Positions 1-8,200 are shown, counted from the first letter of the stretch. The stretch: DNA of 23,590 nt from JAYWAM01 sp043782425 (GCA_043782425.1 JAYWAM010000330.1:1-23590); one strand, 5' to 3'. The notes: generated by a model not told the origin, from the sequence alone. Translations and numbers: made by a program.

Positions 1-940
1 CCAGCTTGTTCTTGCCATCCTGAAGAACACGCATGACATCTTTTTTACTTGGCCCGGTCTTGAACGACACCTGGAAGACGGGGTGGTCCTTGAGAAAATC
101 ATGAATATCGGGCAGCGCGGTTTTCATGTTTTTCGACTTGATCGCGCCGTGACAATCGACACATAACGAGGCATCGCTGCGCACCAGACCTTTCAGCCCT
201 TTGTGATCGCGATGACATTGCGCGCAACGCGTGTCTCCCAACCCGGTCTGTTGCAGTGTCTTGCCCTCGACGTGCGCGCCTATGGTTTTGTGGCAAGTCA
301 CGCAGGTTTTATCTTGAACGTGCTCGAAAGGTTTGTCGTGACATTCCTTGCATTTTTTTCCGAACGACTGATGGCCGGCGGAAAGCGTGCCTGGGTCCCA
401 CGATTCGTCGGGCGCGACGGGCAAGCTGGCTGCCGCCTGGCGAAACGCCGGATTGATCACGTTCAGGACGGGGAATAGCAAGAAAAGCAGCGCCACTATC
501 AACGCCAGACCGAGCGCCGGAAGGCGCTTGGAAAGCCCTGCCGCAGCGAGTGTGATGCGCGCCTTGGATTTGAGCTCCTTATAATCGTCCGGTAAAGGCT
601 GGGCCAGCTCTACGGTGAGGATAAAATCGTGATCGCCGCTACGCGCTTCGGCGCTGAGTTCGTAGGGGCCGACCAGGATGAGTGTTCCCGGACGCAATTT
701 GGAACTCTGCTCAAAGGCGCCGTTGATGTTGAGGGTGGCGCCCTCGCCTTCGATATACAGCTTGCCATCATCGGCATTTTTGATAATCGCATGGTGCAGA
801 TTGACGCGCGGATCGGGGAGGTGCACTTTGCAGTCCGAACCACGGCCAATGCGCAGCGTGTCACCGACGATGATGCGCTCCTCGCGGATCGGCTGACCGC
901 GACGGTTGCGTGTGATGTGAACAAGCAGGCAGCGAATCAT
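1..940 (-). CDS. FHA domain-membrane helix-multihaem cytochrome c protein (3' end outside window)
   Basis: The minus-strand frame is open from an ATG at 940 to the window edge, giving 313 residues. Residues about 1-110 resemble a forkhead-associated (phosphothreonine-binding) domain: IGRGSDCKVHLPD at 31-43 and VNLHHAII at 46-53 fit the family GR...S...HH pattern, though the usual Ser-Arg before the His is Asn-Leu. A single hydrophobic helix lies at about 141-162. After it come four CxxCH haem c sites: C197-H201, C213-H217, C239-H243 and C260-H264, so this half should be periplasmic and matured by a Ccm system like the one encoded at 8596-16053. The gene begins 12 bp after the membrane cytochrome gene at 953-1789, so the two are probably cotranscribed. 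More haem sites may lie beyond the window. The role is inferred: electron transfer linked to a cytoplasmic phosphoprotein sensor. The domain calls are firm; the function is not. Confidence 0.87.
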   Translation of the reverse strand, partial: MIRCLLVHITRNRRGQPIREERIIVGDTLRIGRGSDCKVHLPDPRVNLHHAIIKNADDGKLYIEGEGATLNINGAFEQSSKLRPGTLILVGPYELSAEARSGDHDFILTVELAQPLPDDYKELKSKARITLAAAGLSKRLPALGLALIVALLFLLFPVLNVINPAFRQAAASLPVAPDESWDPGTLSAGHQSFGKKCKECHDKPFEHVQDKTCVTCHKTIGAHVEGKTLQQTGLGDTRCAQCHRDHKGLKGLVRSDASLCVDCHGAIKSKNMKTALPDIHDFLKDHPVFQVSFKTGPSKKDVMRVLQDGKNKL

Positions 941-952
941 GGAGTGTCCCGC

Positions 953-1789
953 CTACCAGTAGAAAAACACAGAGACAATATGCGCACTCAGCGCCACCAG
1001 CAAGGCGATGGAAAGCGGAACATGGAAAAACAGCCAGATTTCCAGGCGCGCCTTATACATCACATCGAGACGTGCGCGCTCAATCAAAGTTTTCTTGCGC
1101 AGCATCACCGAGTAAAGTTCGTGGTTGAGCTTGGCTTGCTCGCCCTTCAGTTTGGCGCCAAGAGCCTGGATCTGCTTGACGGCGGCAGCGGTCTTGCAAC
1201 CCGGCGGGTTGCCGCGCAACTGCGCAAACAATCCGCCGCCTATGCGGGTTGACTGGCTGGCTTCGAGCACAATGCGATTTACCTCATCGGATAGCTGCAA
1301 CGCAAGACTGCGCGCTTCGTTATCGAGGTCGGCGATTTTAAGAAACGCCGATTCCAGCGTGTCCTCGCCCATGTTGTCGGTCACCATACGCGGGAAGCGC
1401 AGATAAGCGTAAACACCATAAAAGCCGCTGAAAATCACCAGCAGCATCAGCACATAAGCGAGAGTGTGCACATTCCAGCCGATTTCAAAACCGGCATGCA
1501 GCGTGGCGATCACAATCAGCGATATGCCCAGATACACATGCGCCGAAAGCCATCCTTGCAATGTGCCAGGCGCGGATTCGTATTGGCGCTTGCGTATGCC
1601 GAACCACAGCAGCAGCAAAATAATGGCGGCAGCGATCGTGCCCAACGTGTAGCCCAGCCAGGTGCCGCCGTAAGGAGCGACTACCGGCCGGTGCAGTACA
1701 TATGCCGCAATCGACGCGATCACCAGCACCAAAGTGATCTTGAGATAACGGAAATGCTTGAAATCAAGTAGTGTGGTGCGATGCTGCAT
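953..1789 (-). CDS. Integral membrane protein, predicted di-haem b cytochrome (ferric-reductase-like)
   Basis: This 278-residue protein has about five hydrophobic helices (roughly 16-34, 44-64, 82-99, 107-129, 250-275). Two helices each carry a pair of histidines 14 residues apart: H84/H98 and H256/H270; H108 is extra. A His-x13-His pair on each of two helices is the arrangement that holds two stacked b haems in ferric reductase/NADPH oxidase-type and cytochrome b-type proteins, so transmembrane electron transfer is a reasonable inference. Between helices 4 and 5 lies a soluble stretch of about 115 residues (135-248), rich in charged and helical sequence. The ATG at 1789 is preceded by GGCGGGGA. 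The downstream FHA-multihaem c gene starts 12 bp after this stop, so the pair may pass electrons from the membrane to the periplasmic haems. I do not recognise a named family. Confidence 0.8.
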   Translation of the reverse strand: MQHRTTLLDFKHFRYLKITLVLVIASIAAYVLHRPVVAPYGGTWLGYTLGTIAAAIILLLLWFGIRKRQYESAPGTLQGWLSAHVYLGISLIVIATLHAGFEIGWNVHTLAYVLMLLVIFSGFYGVYAYLRFPRMVTDNMGEDTLESAFLKIADLDNEARSLALQLSDEVNRIVLEASQSTRIGGGLFAQLRGNPPGCKTAAAVKQIQALGAKLKGEQAKLNHELYSVMLRKKTLIERARLDVMYKARLEIWLFFHVPLSIALLVALSAHIVSVFFYW

Positions 1790-2199
1790 GGTCCCCGCCT
1801 GCTATCCCCAACCCAGCTTCAGTTTTAGTACACCTCGATAACTCCAAACCCGGTTGCGCCGCGGGTCGTCCTAAAAATGCTTAGTGCGCTGCACTTGGAA
1901 CCCGCTAGGGGCCCGCTTAGGACTTTGAAGGATAGGAAATTCAAGCACACAAGTCAAATTAACTTTGCCACACGGGTGCGATTCAATTGGAATGCCGTCG
2001 AAGTTGCTGTGAAAACTGCTGCCCTTCTCCCCGGCGCCCACGGTGATGGTTTTGTGGTTGCCGATGGTTTCGCTTTGCCAGATAAAAATAATGCAACCAA
2101 GCCTAACCCCGTTCCGTTTCCTGAATAACGGCTGCTCCAAGCGTTAGGTCGTAGTCTGGCGCAAGCGCGCCGACAAGTCGTCCATGTTCGGAGGCTTCA
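1790..2199. other. 410-bp intergenic region
   Basis: This lies between the stop of the PAS-GAF-GGDEF-EAL gene and the start of the membrane cytochrome gene, both on the minus strand. It contains the predicted promoter at 1929-1957. Short ORFs on both strands (about 83 and 89 codons) have no ribosome site or recognisable domain. I see no convincing T-tailed terminator for the gene ending at 2200. Confidence 0.6.
1929..1957 (-). promoter_or_regulatory. Predicted sigma70-type promoter of the cytochrome pair
   Basis: On the minus strand, TTGACT (1957-1952) is followed after exactly 17 bp by TATCCT (1934-1929), a good -35/-10 pair pointing at the gene that starts at 1789. Positions 1931-1957 match 8383-8409, upstream of kaiC, at 25 of 27 bases in the same orientation. 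The shared part covers the -35 box and spacer and contains CTTG-N4-CTTG as a direct repeat, which might be an activator site overlapping the promoter. Predicted from sequence only. Confidence 0.6.
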
Positions 2200-5100
2200 T
2201 TATTGTTTGCCGCCCGGCGCAAGCGGAACCAGGAATCTTGCTTCGAAGATTTCCGCCGACACCGGTTTGCTGAACAGGAAGCCCTGCATCTCATCGCAAT
2301 TCAGCGAGAGGAGCTGGCGTGATTGCTGTTCGGTTTCGACGCCTTCCGCGACCACCTTGAGCTTCAGCGCATGCGCCAGAAGAATGATGGTGGACACCAG
2401 CGCCATCCCCTCCGGGTTATCCATTTTGACCACGAAGGCGCGATCAATCTTCAGCGTGTCCACCGGTAATTTCGACAAATAGCTGAGCGAAGAGAAGCCG
2501 GTGCCGAAATCGTCGATGGCTATAGTGACGCCCAGGGTGCGGATTACATGCAGGCTGGCGATACTGAGCTCGACGTCCTCCATGATTAGGCTTTCGGTGA
2601 TCTCCAGTTCCAGCCCTGCCGCCGCATGTGCGTCAAGAGCGATCACCTGCCTGATCTCGTCTATGAAATTGATATTGCGCAGTTGCAGCGGGGACACGTT
2701 CACCGCGATACGCACTACAGGCAGGCCCGCAGCGCGCCAGCGCAGATAATCCCGGATAGCTTGGTGCAGCGCCCAGCGCCCAACTTCATAAATCATTCCG
2801 GTTTCTTCCAGGATTGGGATGAACATGCCGGGCGGTACCAGGCCGGTGCGCGGATCGTTCCAGCGAATCAGCGCCTCGGTGCCGGTAACCTTGCCGCTCA
2901 CCAGGTTCACCTTAGGCTGGTAATGCAGCACGAATTCTTTGTTATCGATCGCTTGGCGCAACTGATTTTCCAGAATGAGCTTACTGACCACCGCTTCGGT
3001 CATTTTCTGCGTGTGGAACAGGTAGCGATCACCGCTCTTCTTAGCTTTTTTGAGCGCGGCCTCGGCGTTCCTGAACAAGGTATCGGCGTCAGTGCCATCG
3101 TCCGGGAACAGCGCGATACCGACCTTGATGCCGAGACGGAGCACAGTGTCATTCAGGTGGAACGAATGTTCCAGAAAAGCGACCAACAAGTTCTCGACCA
3201 GCTTCGCCAGGTTGCCATCCGACTTGACTTCCGGCACCACGATGGCGAAATGGTCTGCGTCGATACGCGCCAACAGGTTGGTGTCCCGCGCGAATTGTGT
3301 CATCCACTCCGCCACCAGTTTCAGGAGCTCATCGCCGGCCGGCCGGCCGAGGCTGTCGTTGATATTCTTGAACCGGTCCAGGTCGATCAGGCCTATCGCA
3401 AGCTGGTGCCCGCCGCTGATTGCGCTGTGTATATACTGCGCCGCCCGCTCGAGAAACAGAGTGCGGTTGGCGAGACCGGTGAGCACATCGTAGTAGGCGA
3501 GGTAATTGAGCTTTTCCTGTTTGCCGATGTGATCGATCGCGAACGAGATGTCGCCAGCCAGTTCCGTCAACAACTGCATCTCTTCCTCATGGAAAAATTC
3601 AATCTCGCTGGCGTAAAGCGTAAGCGCGCCTGCCGCTTCGTCAGAGACTATCAGCGGTAAAACAACCAACGATTTGACTCCGGCTTCGGCATATATCTTG
3701 CCAAACAAAACTCTGGGGTCGCTTAGCATATCGTTGGACACGAGGGCCTTTTTCTCCCTGATCGCCCGCGCGACTATTGTCTTTGGAGAATCCTCACTCG
3801 ATGACAGGATGCTTCTGATGGATATCATGAGTTCCTCATTCTTGCCCGCCGAGGCAATCGAGACGACCTTAATCGTGTTCGAATCGACGACGGCTATCAA
3901 GGCCATGTTGAACCCGCCTTTCTCGACCGCGATGCGGCACGCTTCCCTGAAAAGCTCGTCGCGATCACGCACGCGCACGATCAGCGTATTGATGCCGCTC
4001 AGCACGGAAAGCACCCGGTTAAGAGATTTGATACTGGCTTCCGCTACCTTGCGATCGGTGATGTCCTCGCCTATGCTTGCCGTTCCGATCACATCGCCGT
4101 CTGTCGAGCGCAGCAGCGAATTGTTCCAATGTATGAGCCGGTGCTTGCCTGAACGGGTGAGGATCTCGCTTTCATGATGCCGTGCTTCGGGCCTGTCGAG
4201 GAGGAGCTCCGCGAAAACAATCTTCTTCTGTTCGGCAATTTCGGGGGGCACGAAAAGTTCGACCCAGTTTTTCCCGATAACTTCGTTGTATCGCCAACCT
4301 GTCAGGTGGAGCAGGTACTCGTTGCAATAGGTGATTCGTTCTTCTCGGTCACGCATCACTGAAACCAGCTCCACATTTCCCAGCATGTCAGTGAAGCGGC
4401 GTTCACTCTCGCGTAATTCCATCTCTATCAGTTTACGCCCGGTGATGTCCTGGGCCATGACACAAATGCCGCGAACCTTTCCGTCCTTGTCGCAGAATGG
4501 AACCTTGTCCGTCTGCACCCAGAGTACTTTGTTATCGGAACCCCGAACCGTCTCGACAATCGCCAGTTTGGGCTTTCCCGAACGGATGACTTCCAAATCA
4601 TCCACATAATACTTGGCCGCATCCTGCGGATAAATTTCGACCGATGGTTTTCCTTCGATCTCCTCGACGGACATCCCGACGGCTTGCGCAACATGTTTGT
4701 TGACTCGCATAATGCGATTCTCCGTGTCCTTGAACCAGATCATTGTCGGCAGCAAGTCGAGAAGTACCCGCAACTCGGTTTGTTTGCGCAGCATCGCCTC
4801 TTCGGCCCTTATGCGCTCGGAGATGTCGGTCAGCGTAACCACGCTGCCGAGCAGTTCGTTTCGTGCGCCCTTCAGGTGGCCGACACTCACCAGAAGATCG
4901 AATTCCTGCCCGTTGCGTTCCAGCCTTGCCTCTACCGATAGGCTACGGTTCGTATCGGTGGCGACGACAGCTGAAAATGCCGTGCCATCCAACTGGCGCA
5001 GAGGAAAAGCGTGCTCAAATAGTTGTCCGATGGGGTTGTGGTCGTAGAGCGCTTGCGCCTGCTTGCTGGCGCGCATGATCCGTCCGGTCTCGTCGCAGAT

Positions 5101-5679
5101 CACGATTGCGTCGGCAGCCTGTTCCAGGATCGCGTTCGAAAGTTTTTCAGCGGCGAGAATCGCCTCATTGCGTTTCTGCTCCGTCAGGTCGGTCGCGACC
5201 ATGCATACTGATCCGATCTCGCCCAGAACAAGACGGTTCACCGATATATAGACTGGCACCTGTGTGCCGTCAGCGGCAGCGAGGGCCAGTTCCTCGCGGT
5301 GGTTGTCAAGCGCATCTTTTTGCAGCAGTGTCTGAAGGACATGCCGGCTTTCGGACGCAAACCAGTTGTGAATCCCGGAGCCGATCAGTTTTTCGAGCGG
5401 TGTTCTGAGCATCTCGGCAAAGCGCCGGTTGGCGTACAAAATCACGCCCTCCGCTGTCAGGGTCAGCGCGCCTTCGCTCATGTTCTCGATCAACAGCCGG
5501 TAGGACTGGTCGGCGCCCTTGAGCGTAAAGAGCTGCGCGCCACCCACCCCCGAGACAAACAGCGCATCCGCCTCACCGCTGAGTATCTCGCGCAGGGACT
5601 CTTCGGCTTTCTCAAGCCGGGCGCGCAGGTCTGCGTTTTCGGCGAGGAGTTGCGCTTGGGTTGTGGGCTTGTTTGGCAT
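2200..5679 (-). CDS. 4xPAS-GAF-GGDEF-EAL protein; EAL intact, GGDEF degenerate (probable c-di-GMP phosphodiesterase)
   Basis: From the ATG at 5679 the protein has 1159 residues; an in-frame ATG at 5733 would add 18 residues encoded partly by the palindromic repeat, so the later start is preferred. Order: coiled start (8-35), PAS domains at about 58-168, 178-288, 302-415 and 422-545, GAF 560-715, GGDEF 725-890, EAL 905-1150. The GGDEF signature is DADHF (807-811), lacking the glycines and acidic residue for GTP turnover, so diguanylate cyclase activity is unlikely. The EAL domain keeps its motifs: E935-A-L, N994, LEITES (1025-1030), D1056-D1057, K1077, AEGVE (1111-1115) and Q1132, so c-di-GMP hydrolysis is predicted. 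No membrane helix is visible, so it should be cytoplasmic. It follows kaiC-kaiB on the same strand, 148 bp after kaiB, so Kai-linked control of c-di-GMP is plausible; the repeat at 5707-5791 lies between them. Confidence 0.93.
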   Translation of the reverse strand: MPNKPTTQAQLLAENADLRARLEKAEESLREILSGEADALFVSGVGGAQLFTLKGADQSYRLLIENMSEGALTLTAEGVILYANRRFAEMLRTPLEKLIGSGIHNWFASESRHVLQTLLQKDALDNHREELALAAADGTQVPVYISVNRLVLGEIGSVCMVATDLTEQKRNEAILAAEKLSNAILEQAADAIVICDETGRIMRASKQAQALYDHNPIGQLFEHAFPLRQLDGTAFSAVVATDTNRSLSVEARLERNGQEFDLLVSVGHLKGARNELLGSVVTLTDISERIRAEEAMLRKQTELRVLLDLLPTMIWFKDTENRIMRVNKHVAQAVGMSVEEIEGKPSVEIYPQDAAKYYVDDLEVIRSGKPKLAIVETVRGSDNKVLWVQTDKVPFCDKDGKVRGICVMAQDITGRKLIEMELRESERRFTDMLGNVELVSVMRDREERITYCNEYLLHLTGWRYNEVIGKNWVELFVPPEIAEQKKIVFAELLLDRPEARHHESEILTRSGKHRLIHWNNSLLRSTDGDVIGTASIGEDITDRKVAEASIKSLNRVLSVLSGINTLIVRVRDRDELFREACRIAVEKGGFNMALIAVVDSNTIKVVSIASAGKNEELMISIRSILSSSEDSPKTIVARAIREKKALVSNDMLSDPRVLFGKIYAEAGVKSLVVLPLIVSDEAAGALTLYASEIEFFHEEEMQLLTELAGDISFAIDHIGKQEKLNYLAYYDVLTGLANRTLFLERAAQYIHSAISGGHQLAIGLIDLDRFKNINDSLGRPAGDELLKLVAEWMTQFARDTNLLARIDADHFAIVVPEVKSDGNLAKLVENLLVAFLEHSFHLNDTVLRLGIKVGIALFPDDGTDADTLFRNAEAALKKAKKSGDRYLFHTQKMTEAVVSKLILENQLRQAIDNKEFVLHYQPKVNLVSGKVTGTEALIRWNDPRTGLVPPGMFIPILEETGMIYEVGRWALHQAIRDYLRWRAAGLPVVRIAVNVSPLQLRNINFIDEIRQVIALDAHAAAGLELEITESLIMEDVELSIASLHVIRTLGVTIAIDDFGTGFSSLSYLSKLPVDTLKIDRAFVVKMDNPEGMALVSTIILLAHALKLKVVAEGVETEQQSRQLLSLNCDEMQGFLFSKPVSAEIFEARFLVPLAPGGKQ

Positions 5680-5706
5680 TACACTCTTTTTCGAATATCC
5701 CGCAGC

Positions 5707-5791
5707 GTAGGGTGGGCAGGTTTTGGTGCCCATGCGGTTTCACTTATCTCGCACCGCGTGGGCAAACGATGAAGCTGTTTGCCCACCCTAC
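5707..5791. repeat. GTAG-headed palindromic repeat (REP/BIME-like), first family
   Basis: GTAGGGTGGGCA at 5707-5718 pairs with TGCCCACCCTAC at 5780-5791. Inside, GTGGGCAAAC (5758-5767) pairs with GTTTGCCCAC (5777-5786) around a 9-nt loop, and TGCCCATGCGGT (near 5727-5738) nearly matches the complement of ACCGCGTGGGCA (5754-5765). The region can therefore fold as one long arm or two hairpins. GTAG heads are typical of REP elements mobilised by RAYT (TnpA-REP) transposases; none is in the window. It sits between kaiB and the EAL gene and could affect mRNA stability or segment expression. Confidence 0.8.
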
Positions 5792-5827
5792 AAAAAACGG
5801 GCAATGGCGAATTTTTAGAGTTGCCCA

Positions 5828-6169
5828 TCACGCTTTACTTCGTATATCCAGCCCAACCAGCACACGCTCGGTGTTTGACATATCACCGATGATGCGGCGC
5901 AACGGGGCCGGGAGTTTTCTTATCAGTGTTGGCACGGCGATGATCTGTTCGCCCTGCGCCAGTTGCGGCTGCTGGTACAGATCAATCACTTCCAGCTCAT
6001 AATTCCCTTGCAGTTTTTCTTCGCAGATCTTTTTGATGTTGGCGATGGCGTTAACGGATTTTGGCGACTGTCCGGCAACGTACAGTTTCAGAATATATTG
6101 GCTGGATGCTTCTTCGCGCAGTGCTGTTATGTTTCCAGTCTGCGCAGGCCGGACTGGGTTCGTTTTCAT
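5828..6169 (-). CDS. kaiB: Circadian clock-type protein KaiB
   Basis: This is a 113-residue KaiB. The family core is clear: LKLYVAG (27-33), SVNAIANIKKICEE, YELEVIDLYQQPQLA, the PTL segment with Pro80, and the highly typical RRIIGDMS (91-98) plus ERVLVGLDI. In cyanobacteria KaiB switches fold, binds the KaiC CI ring and drives dephosphorylation; here there is no KaiA gene nearby, as is usual in proteobacteria. The N-terminal 24 residues extend beyond the cyanobacterial core, and the acidic C-terminal tail seen in cyanobacteria is missing (it ends in IRSKA). The ATG overlaps the kaiC stop (ATGA), showing translational coupling. Because kaiC is interrupted by an amber codon well upstream, coupling from the distal kaiC part depends on read-through or internal initiation. 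Confidence 0.97.
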   Translation of the reverse strand: MKTNPVRPAQTGNITALREEASSQYILKLYVAGQSPKSVNAIANIKKICEEKLQGNYELEVIDLYQQPQLAQGEQIIAVPTLIRKLPAPLRRIIGDMSNTERVLVGLDIRSKA

Positions 6170-7920
6170 TTCGCCCCCCGTTTCGGTTTCTTCGCTGCCG
6201 CGTCCTCTTTGCGGCTCAGCCCCATGTCCACACGACCTTGCGCCAGTTGTGCGCCCTGCGCCAGTTCTAGCCCGGTAATTCGCAGCGACTCGGTTTTTTG
6301 CACCTCAAACTCGGCACGCAGCGCGGCAATCTGCGCTTCCAGTGCCTGGTGCTTGCTTTTCAATTCGAGCTGCCGACGCTCAATTTCCTGCTTGCGCAGC
6401 ATTTGCACGGCCTGATCCTGCGCCTCCTGCGTCAGCCGCGCCGAGCCGGTGAGCACGCCGCTCGCACCGACGTACACATCGCGCAATTCCACGCCATGCT
6501 CGGTGAGCAGGAACTCGCGAACCTGGTTCGAGTGCGCCATGCCGCGCGATTTCAGGATGGATAGGCCGCGATTACGTTCGCCGCCACTGTCGATAGATCT
6601 CAGTAACAGCCATGTGTCAATCAGGGACGAAATGCCAATCTCGGTTTCCTCAAGCACGCCGCCGCCCGACGTTAAATTGGTGAACAACGCGGTGATCTGC
6701 TTCGTTTTCAGAAAATCCAAAAGCCGCATGAACATCGATTGGACCCCGATCTCGTTTTCCCCGACGACGAAACTGTTCAACGGATCCAGAATCACCACCT
6801 GCGGATTGAATTCATTGATCACTTTGTGCTTCATAGCCAGGTGCGTTTCCAGGCCCGCAAATGAGGGGCGGTTCGCATTAATATGCAGAAGACCTTTTTT
6901 TACCCACTGCTTCAGGTCGATCCCGATGGAATTCATATTGCGCATGATCTGGCTGGGAGATTCTTCAAAGGAAAAATAGATTACGCGTTCGCCGCGGCGG
7001 CAGGCGGCTGCGGCAAAGTGCGCGGCGATACTGCTCTTGCCGGTGCCCGCCGTGCCAGAGACCAGCACGCTGCTGCCTCGGTAATAGCCCTTACCACCCA
7101 GCATCGCGTCGAGTCGCGGGATGCCGGTGGAAACACGTTCTGTGGAGGCAATGTGATTCAAAGCGAGCGAAGTGACAGGCAGCACGGAAATACCGTCTTC
7201 ATCGATCAAAAACGGATACTCGTTGGTGCCGTGCGTCGAGCCGCGATACTTGACCACGCGCAAGCGCCGCGAGGAGGTCTGCTCGCTCACCCGATGGTCG
7301 AGCACGATCACGCAGTCGGAGACGTATTCTTCCAAGCCCTGGCGCGTCAGCGTTCCTTCGCCGCGTTCGCCGGTGATGATGGCGGTGACTCCTTTGTCTT
7401 TCAGCTAGCGAAACAGGCGGCGCAGCTCGGCGCGCAGAATGGCCTGGTTGGACAAGCCTGCAAACAACGATTCGACCGTATCCAGAACGACGCGCTTGGC
7501 GCCGATGGAATCGATGGCCTGGCCCAAACGAATGAACAGCCCTTCCAGATTGTATTCGCCGGCCTCTTCGAATTCGCTGCGCTCGATGTACACAAAATCC
7601 ACCACGATCTTCTTGCGCGCCATCAGGTCTTTCAAATCGAACCCGAGCGAAGCAACGTTCTGGGTCAGGTCTTTGGCGGTTTCTTCGAAAGCCATGAACA
7701 CGCCCGGCTCGTTAAACTCGGTCGCGCCGCGCACCAGAAACTCCATCGCCAGCAGCGTCTTGCCGCAACCCGCGCCGCCGCACACAAGCGTAGGCCTGCC
7801 CTTGGGCAAGCCGCCGTCGGTGATCTCGTCCAAGCCCTGAATGCCGGTAGGCGCCTTGGGGAGTTGAGGGTGAACGGTTGGCTTGGTTGCGGGTTTATTT
7901 TTGGGCTTGGCTTGGGTCAT
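6166..7920 (-). pseudogene. kaiC: kaiC, double RecA-like ATPase, interrupted by one in-frame TAG (7407-7405)
   Basis: The reading frame runs for 584 codons from an ATG at 7920 (AAGGAAC 6-7 bases upstream) to 6166, broken only by an amber codon at codon 172. Codon 172 falls in RRLFR-(stop)-LKDKGVTA, where KaiC proteins normally have Trp, so TGG to TAG is the simplest explanation. The CI domain has Walker A GGAGCGKT (48-55), the EE pair 79-80 and Walker B RVVLD. CII has Walker A GTAGTGKS (289-296), EE 319-320 and Walker B VVILD. The CII phosphorylation region reads T426 and S431-S432 (Ser-Ser instead of the cyanobacterial Ser-Thr). The tail (about 498-545) is a predicted coiled coil, unlike the cyanobacterial A-loop tail. 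The stop would leave a 171-residue partial CI. Conservation on both sides argues for a recent mutation, a sequencing error or suppression. I label it pseudogene, but it may be functional. Confidence 0.9.
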
Positions 7921-8092
7921 GGTTTTTGTTCCTTCGTAGCTTGAGCTGTAGAGTTGGCAATACGCGGGAGGTGTTTGGCCTGCGCCCACGGTTCGCTCAT
8001 GTGCTGCTTGCGAGCGGAACTCTCGGCATTAGCCGTAATACCCGGCTGTTACAAGCCCGCGCGCCGTGCATCAGAAATGTGAGCACGCATCT

Positions 8093-8200
8093 TCATTGGG
8101 GTACGAGGCCAGTATTTCTGAGTGCGTTCGCCATCCGTTCGGCGTCCGCAGGCGCAGCTTCGAGAACCAGTACGCTTAGCTCTTCGGCGTCGGGCGACAT
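8093..8200 (-). pseudogene. 35-residue ORF resembling the start of a receiver domain; probable truncated gene
   Basis: AGGAGG at 8213-8208 lies 7 bases before an ATG at 8200, the strongest ribosome site in the area. The product (35 residues, ending LVPQ) contains LSVLVLEAAPADAERMANAL, which has the beta1-loop-alpha1 look of a receiver (CheY-like) domain such as the N-terminus of REC-GGDEF-EAL proteins, and then stops. I cannot find the rest of the domain in any frame downstream. The likely story is a truncated remnant replaced downstream by the kai region, but it could be a leader peptide for kaiC, which starts 172 bp further on. The domain similarity is from memory and weak because of the length. 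Confidence 0.4.

Noticed and set aside
629..1252. Plus-strand 207-codon ORF
   Set aside because: It is antisense to two well-supported genes with CxxCH sites and membrane helices and has no recognisable domain.
1871..2140. Minus-strand 89-codon ORF with IGNHKTITVGAGEKG, faintly like VgrG repeat text
   Set aside because: The stretch is too short, lacks a ribosome site, and has no supporting neighbour; the predicted promoter at 1929-1957 lies inside it.
2158..2171. GGCGC-AAGC-GCGCC hairpin after the EAL gene as terminator
   Set aside because: The stem is only 5 bp and no T run follows in the direction of transcription.
2626..3660. Plus-strand 344-codon ORF
   Set aside because: It is a shadow of the GGDEF-EAL gene; residues follow the complementary codon pattern and show no domain.
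6883..7944. Plus-strand 353-codon ORF
   Set aside because: It is antisense to kaiC, whose motifs are unambiguous; its length is due to GC-rich codon bias.
7921..7989. Longer kaiC start at 7989
   Set aside because: It adds 23 residues without family likeness; the ATG at 7920 has its own AAGGAAC ribosome site.
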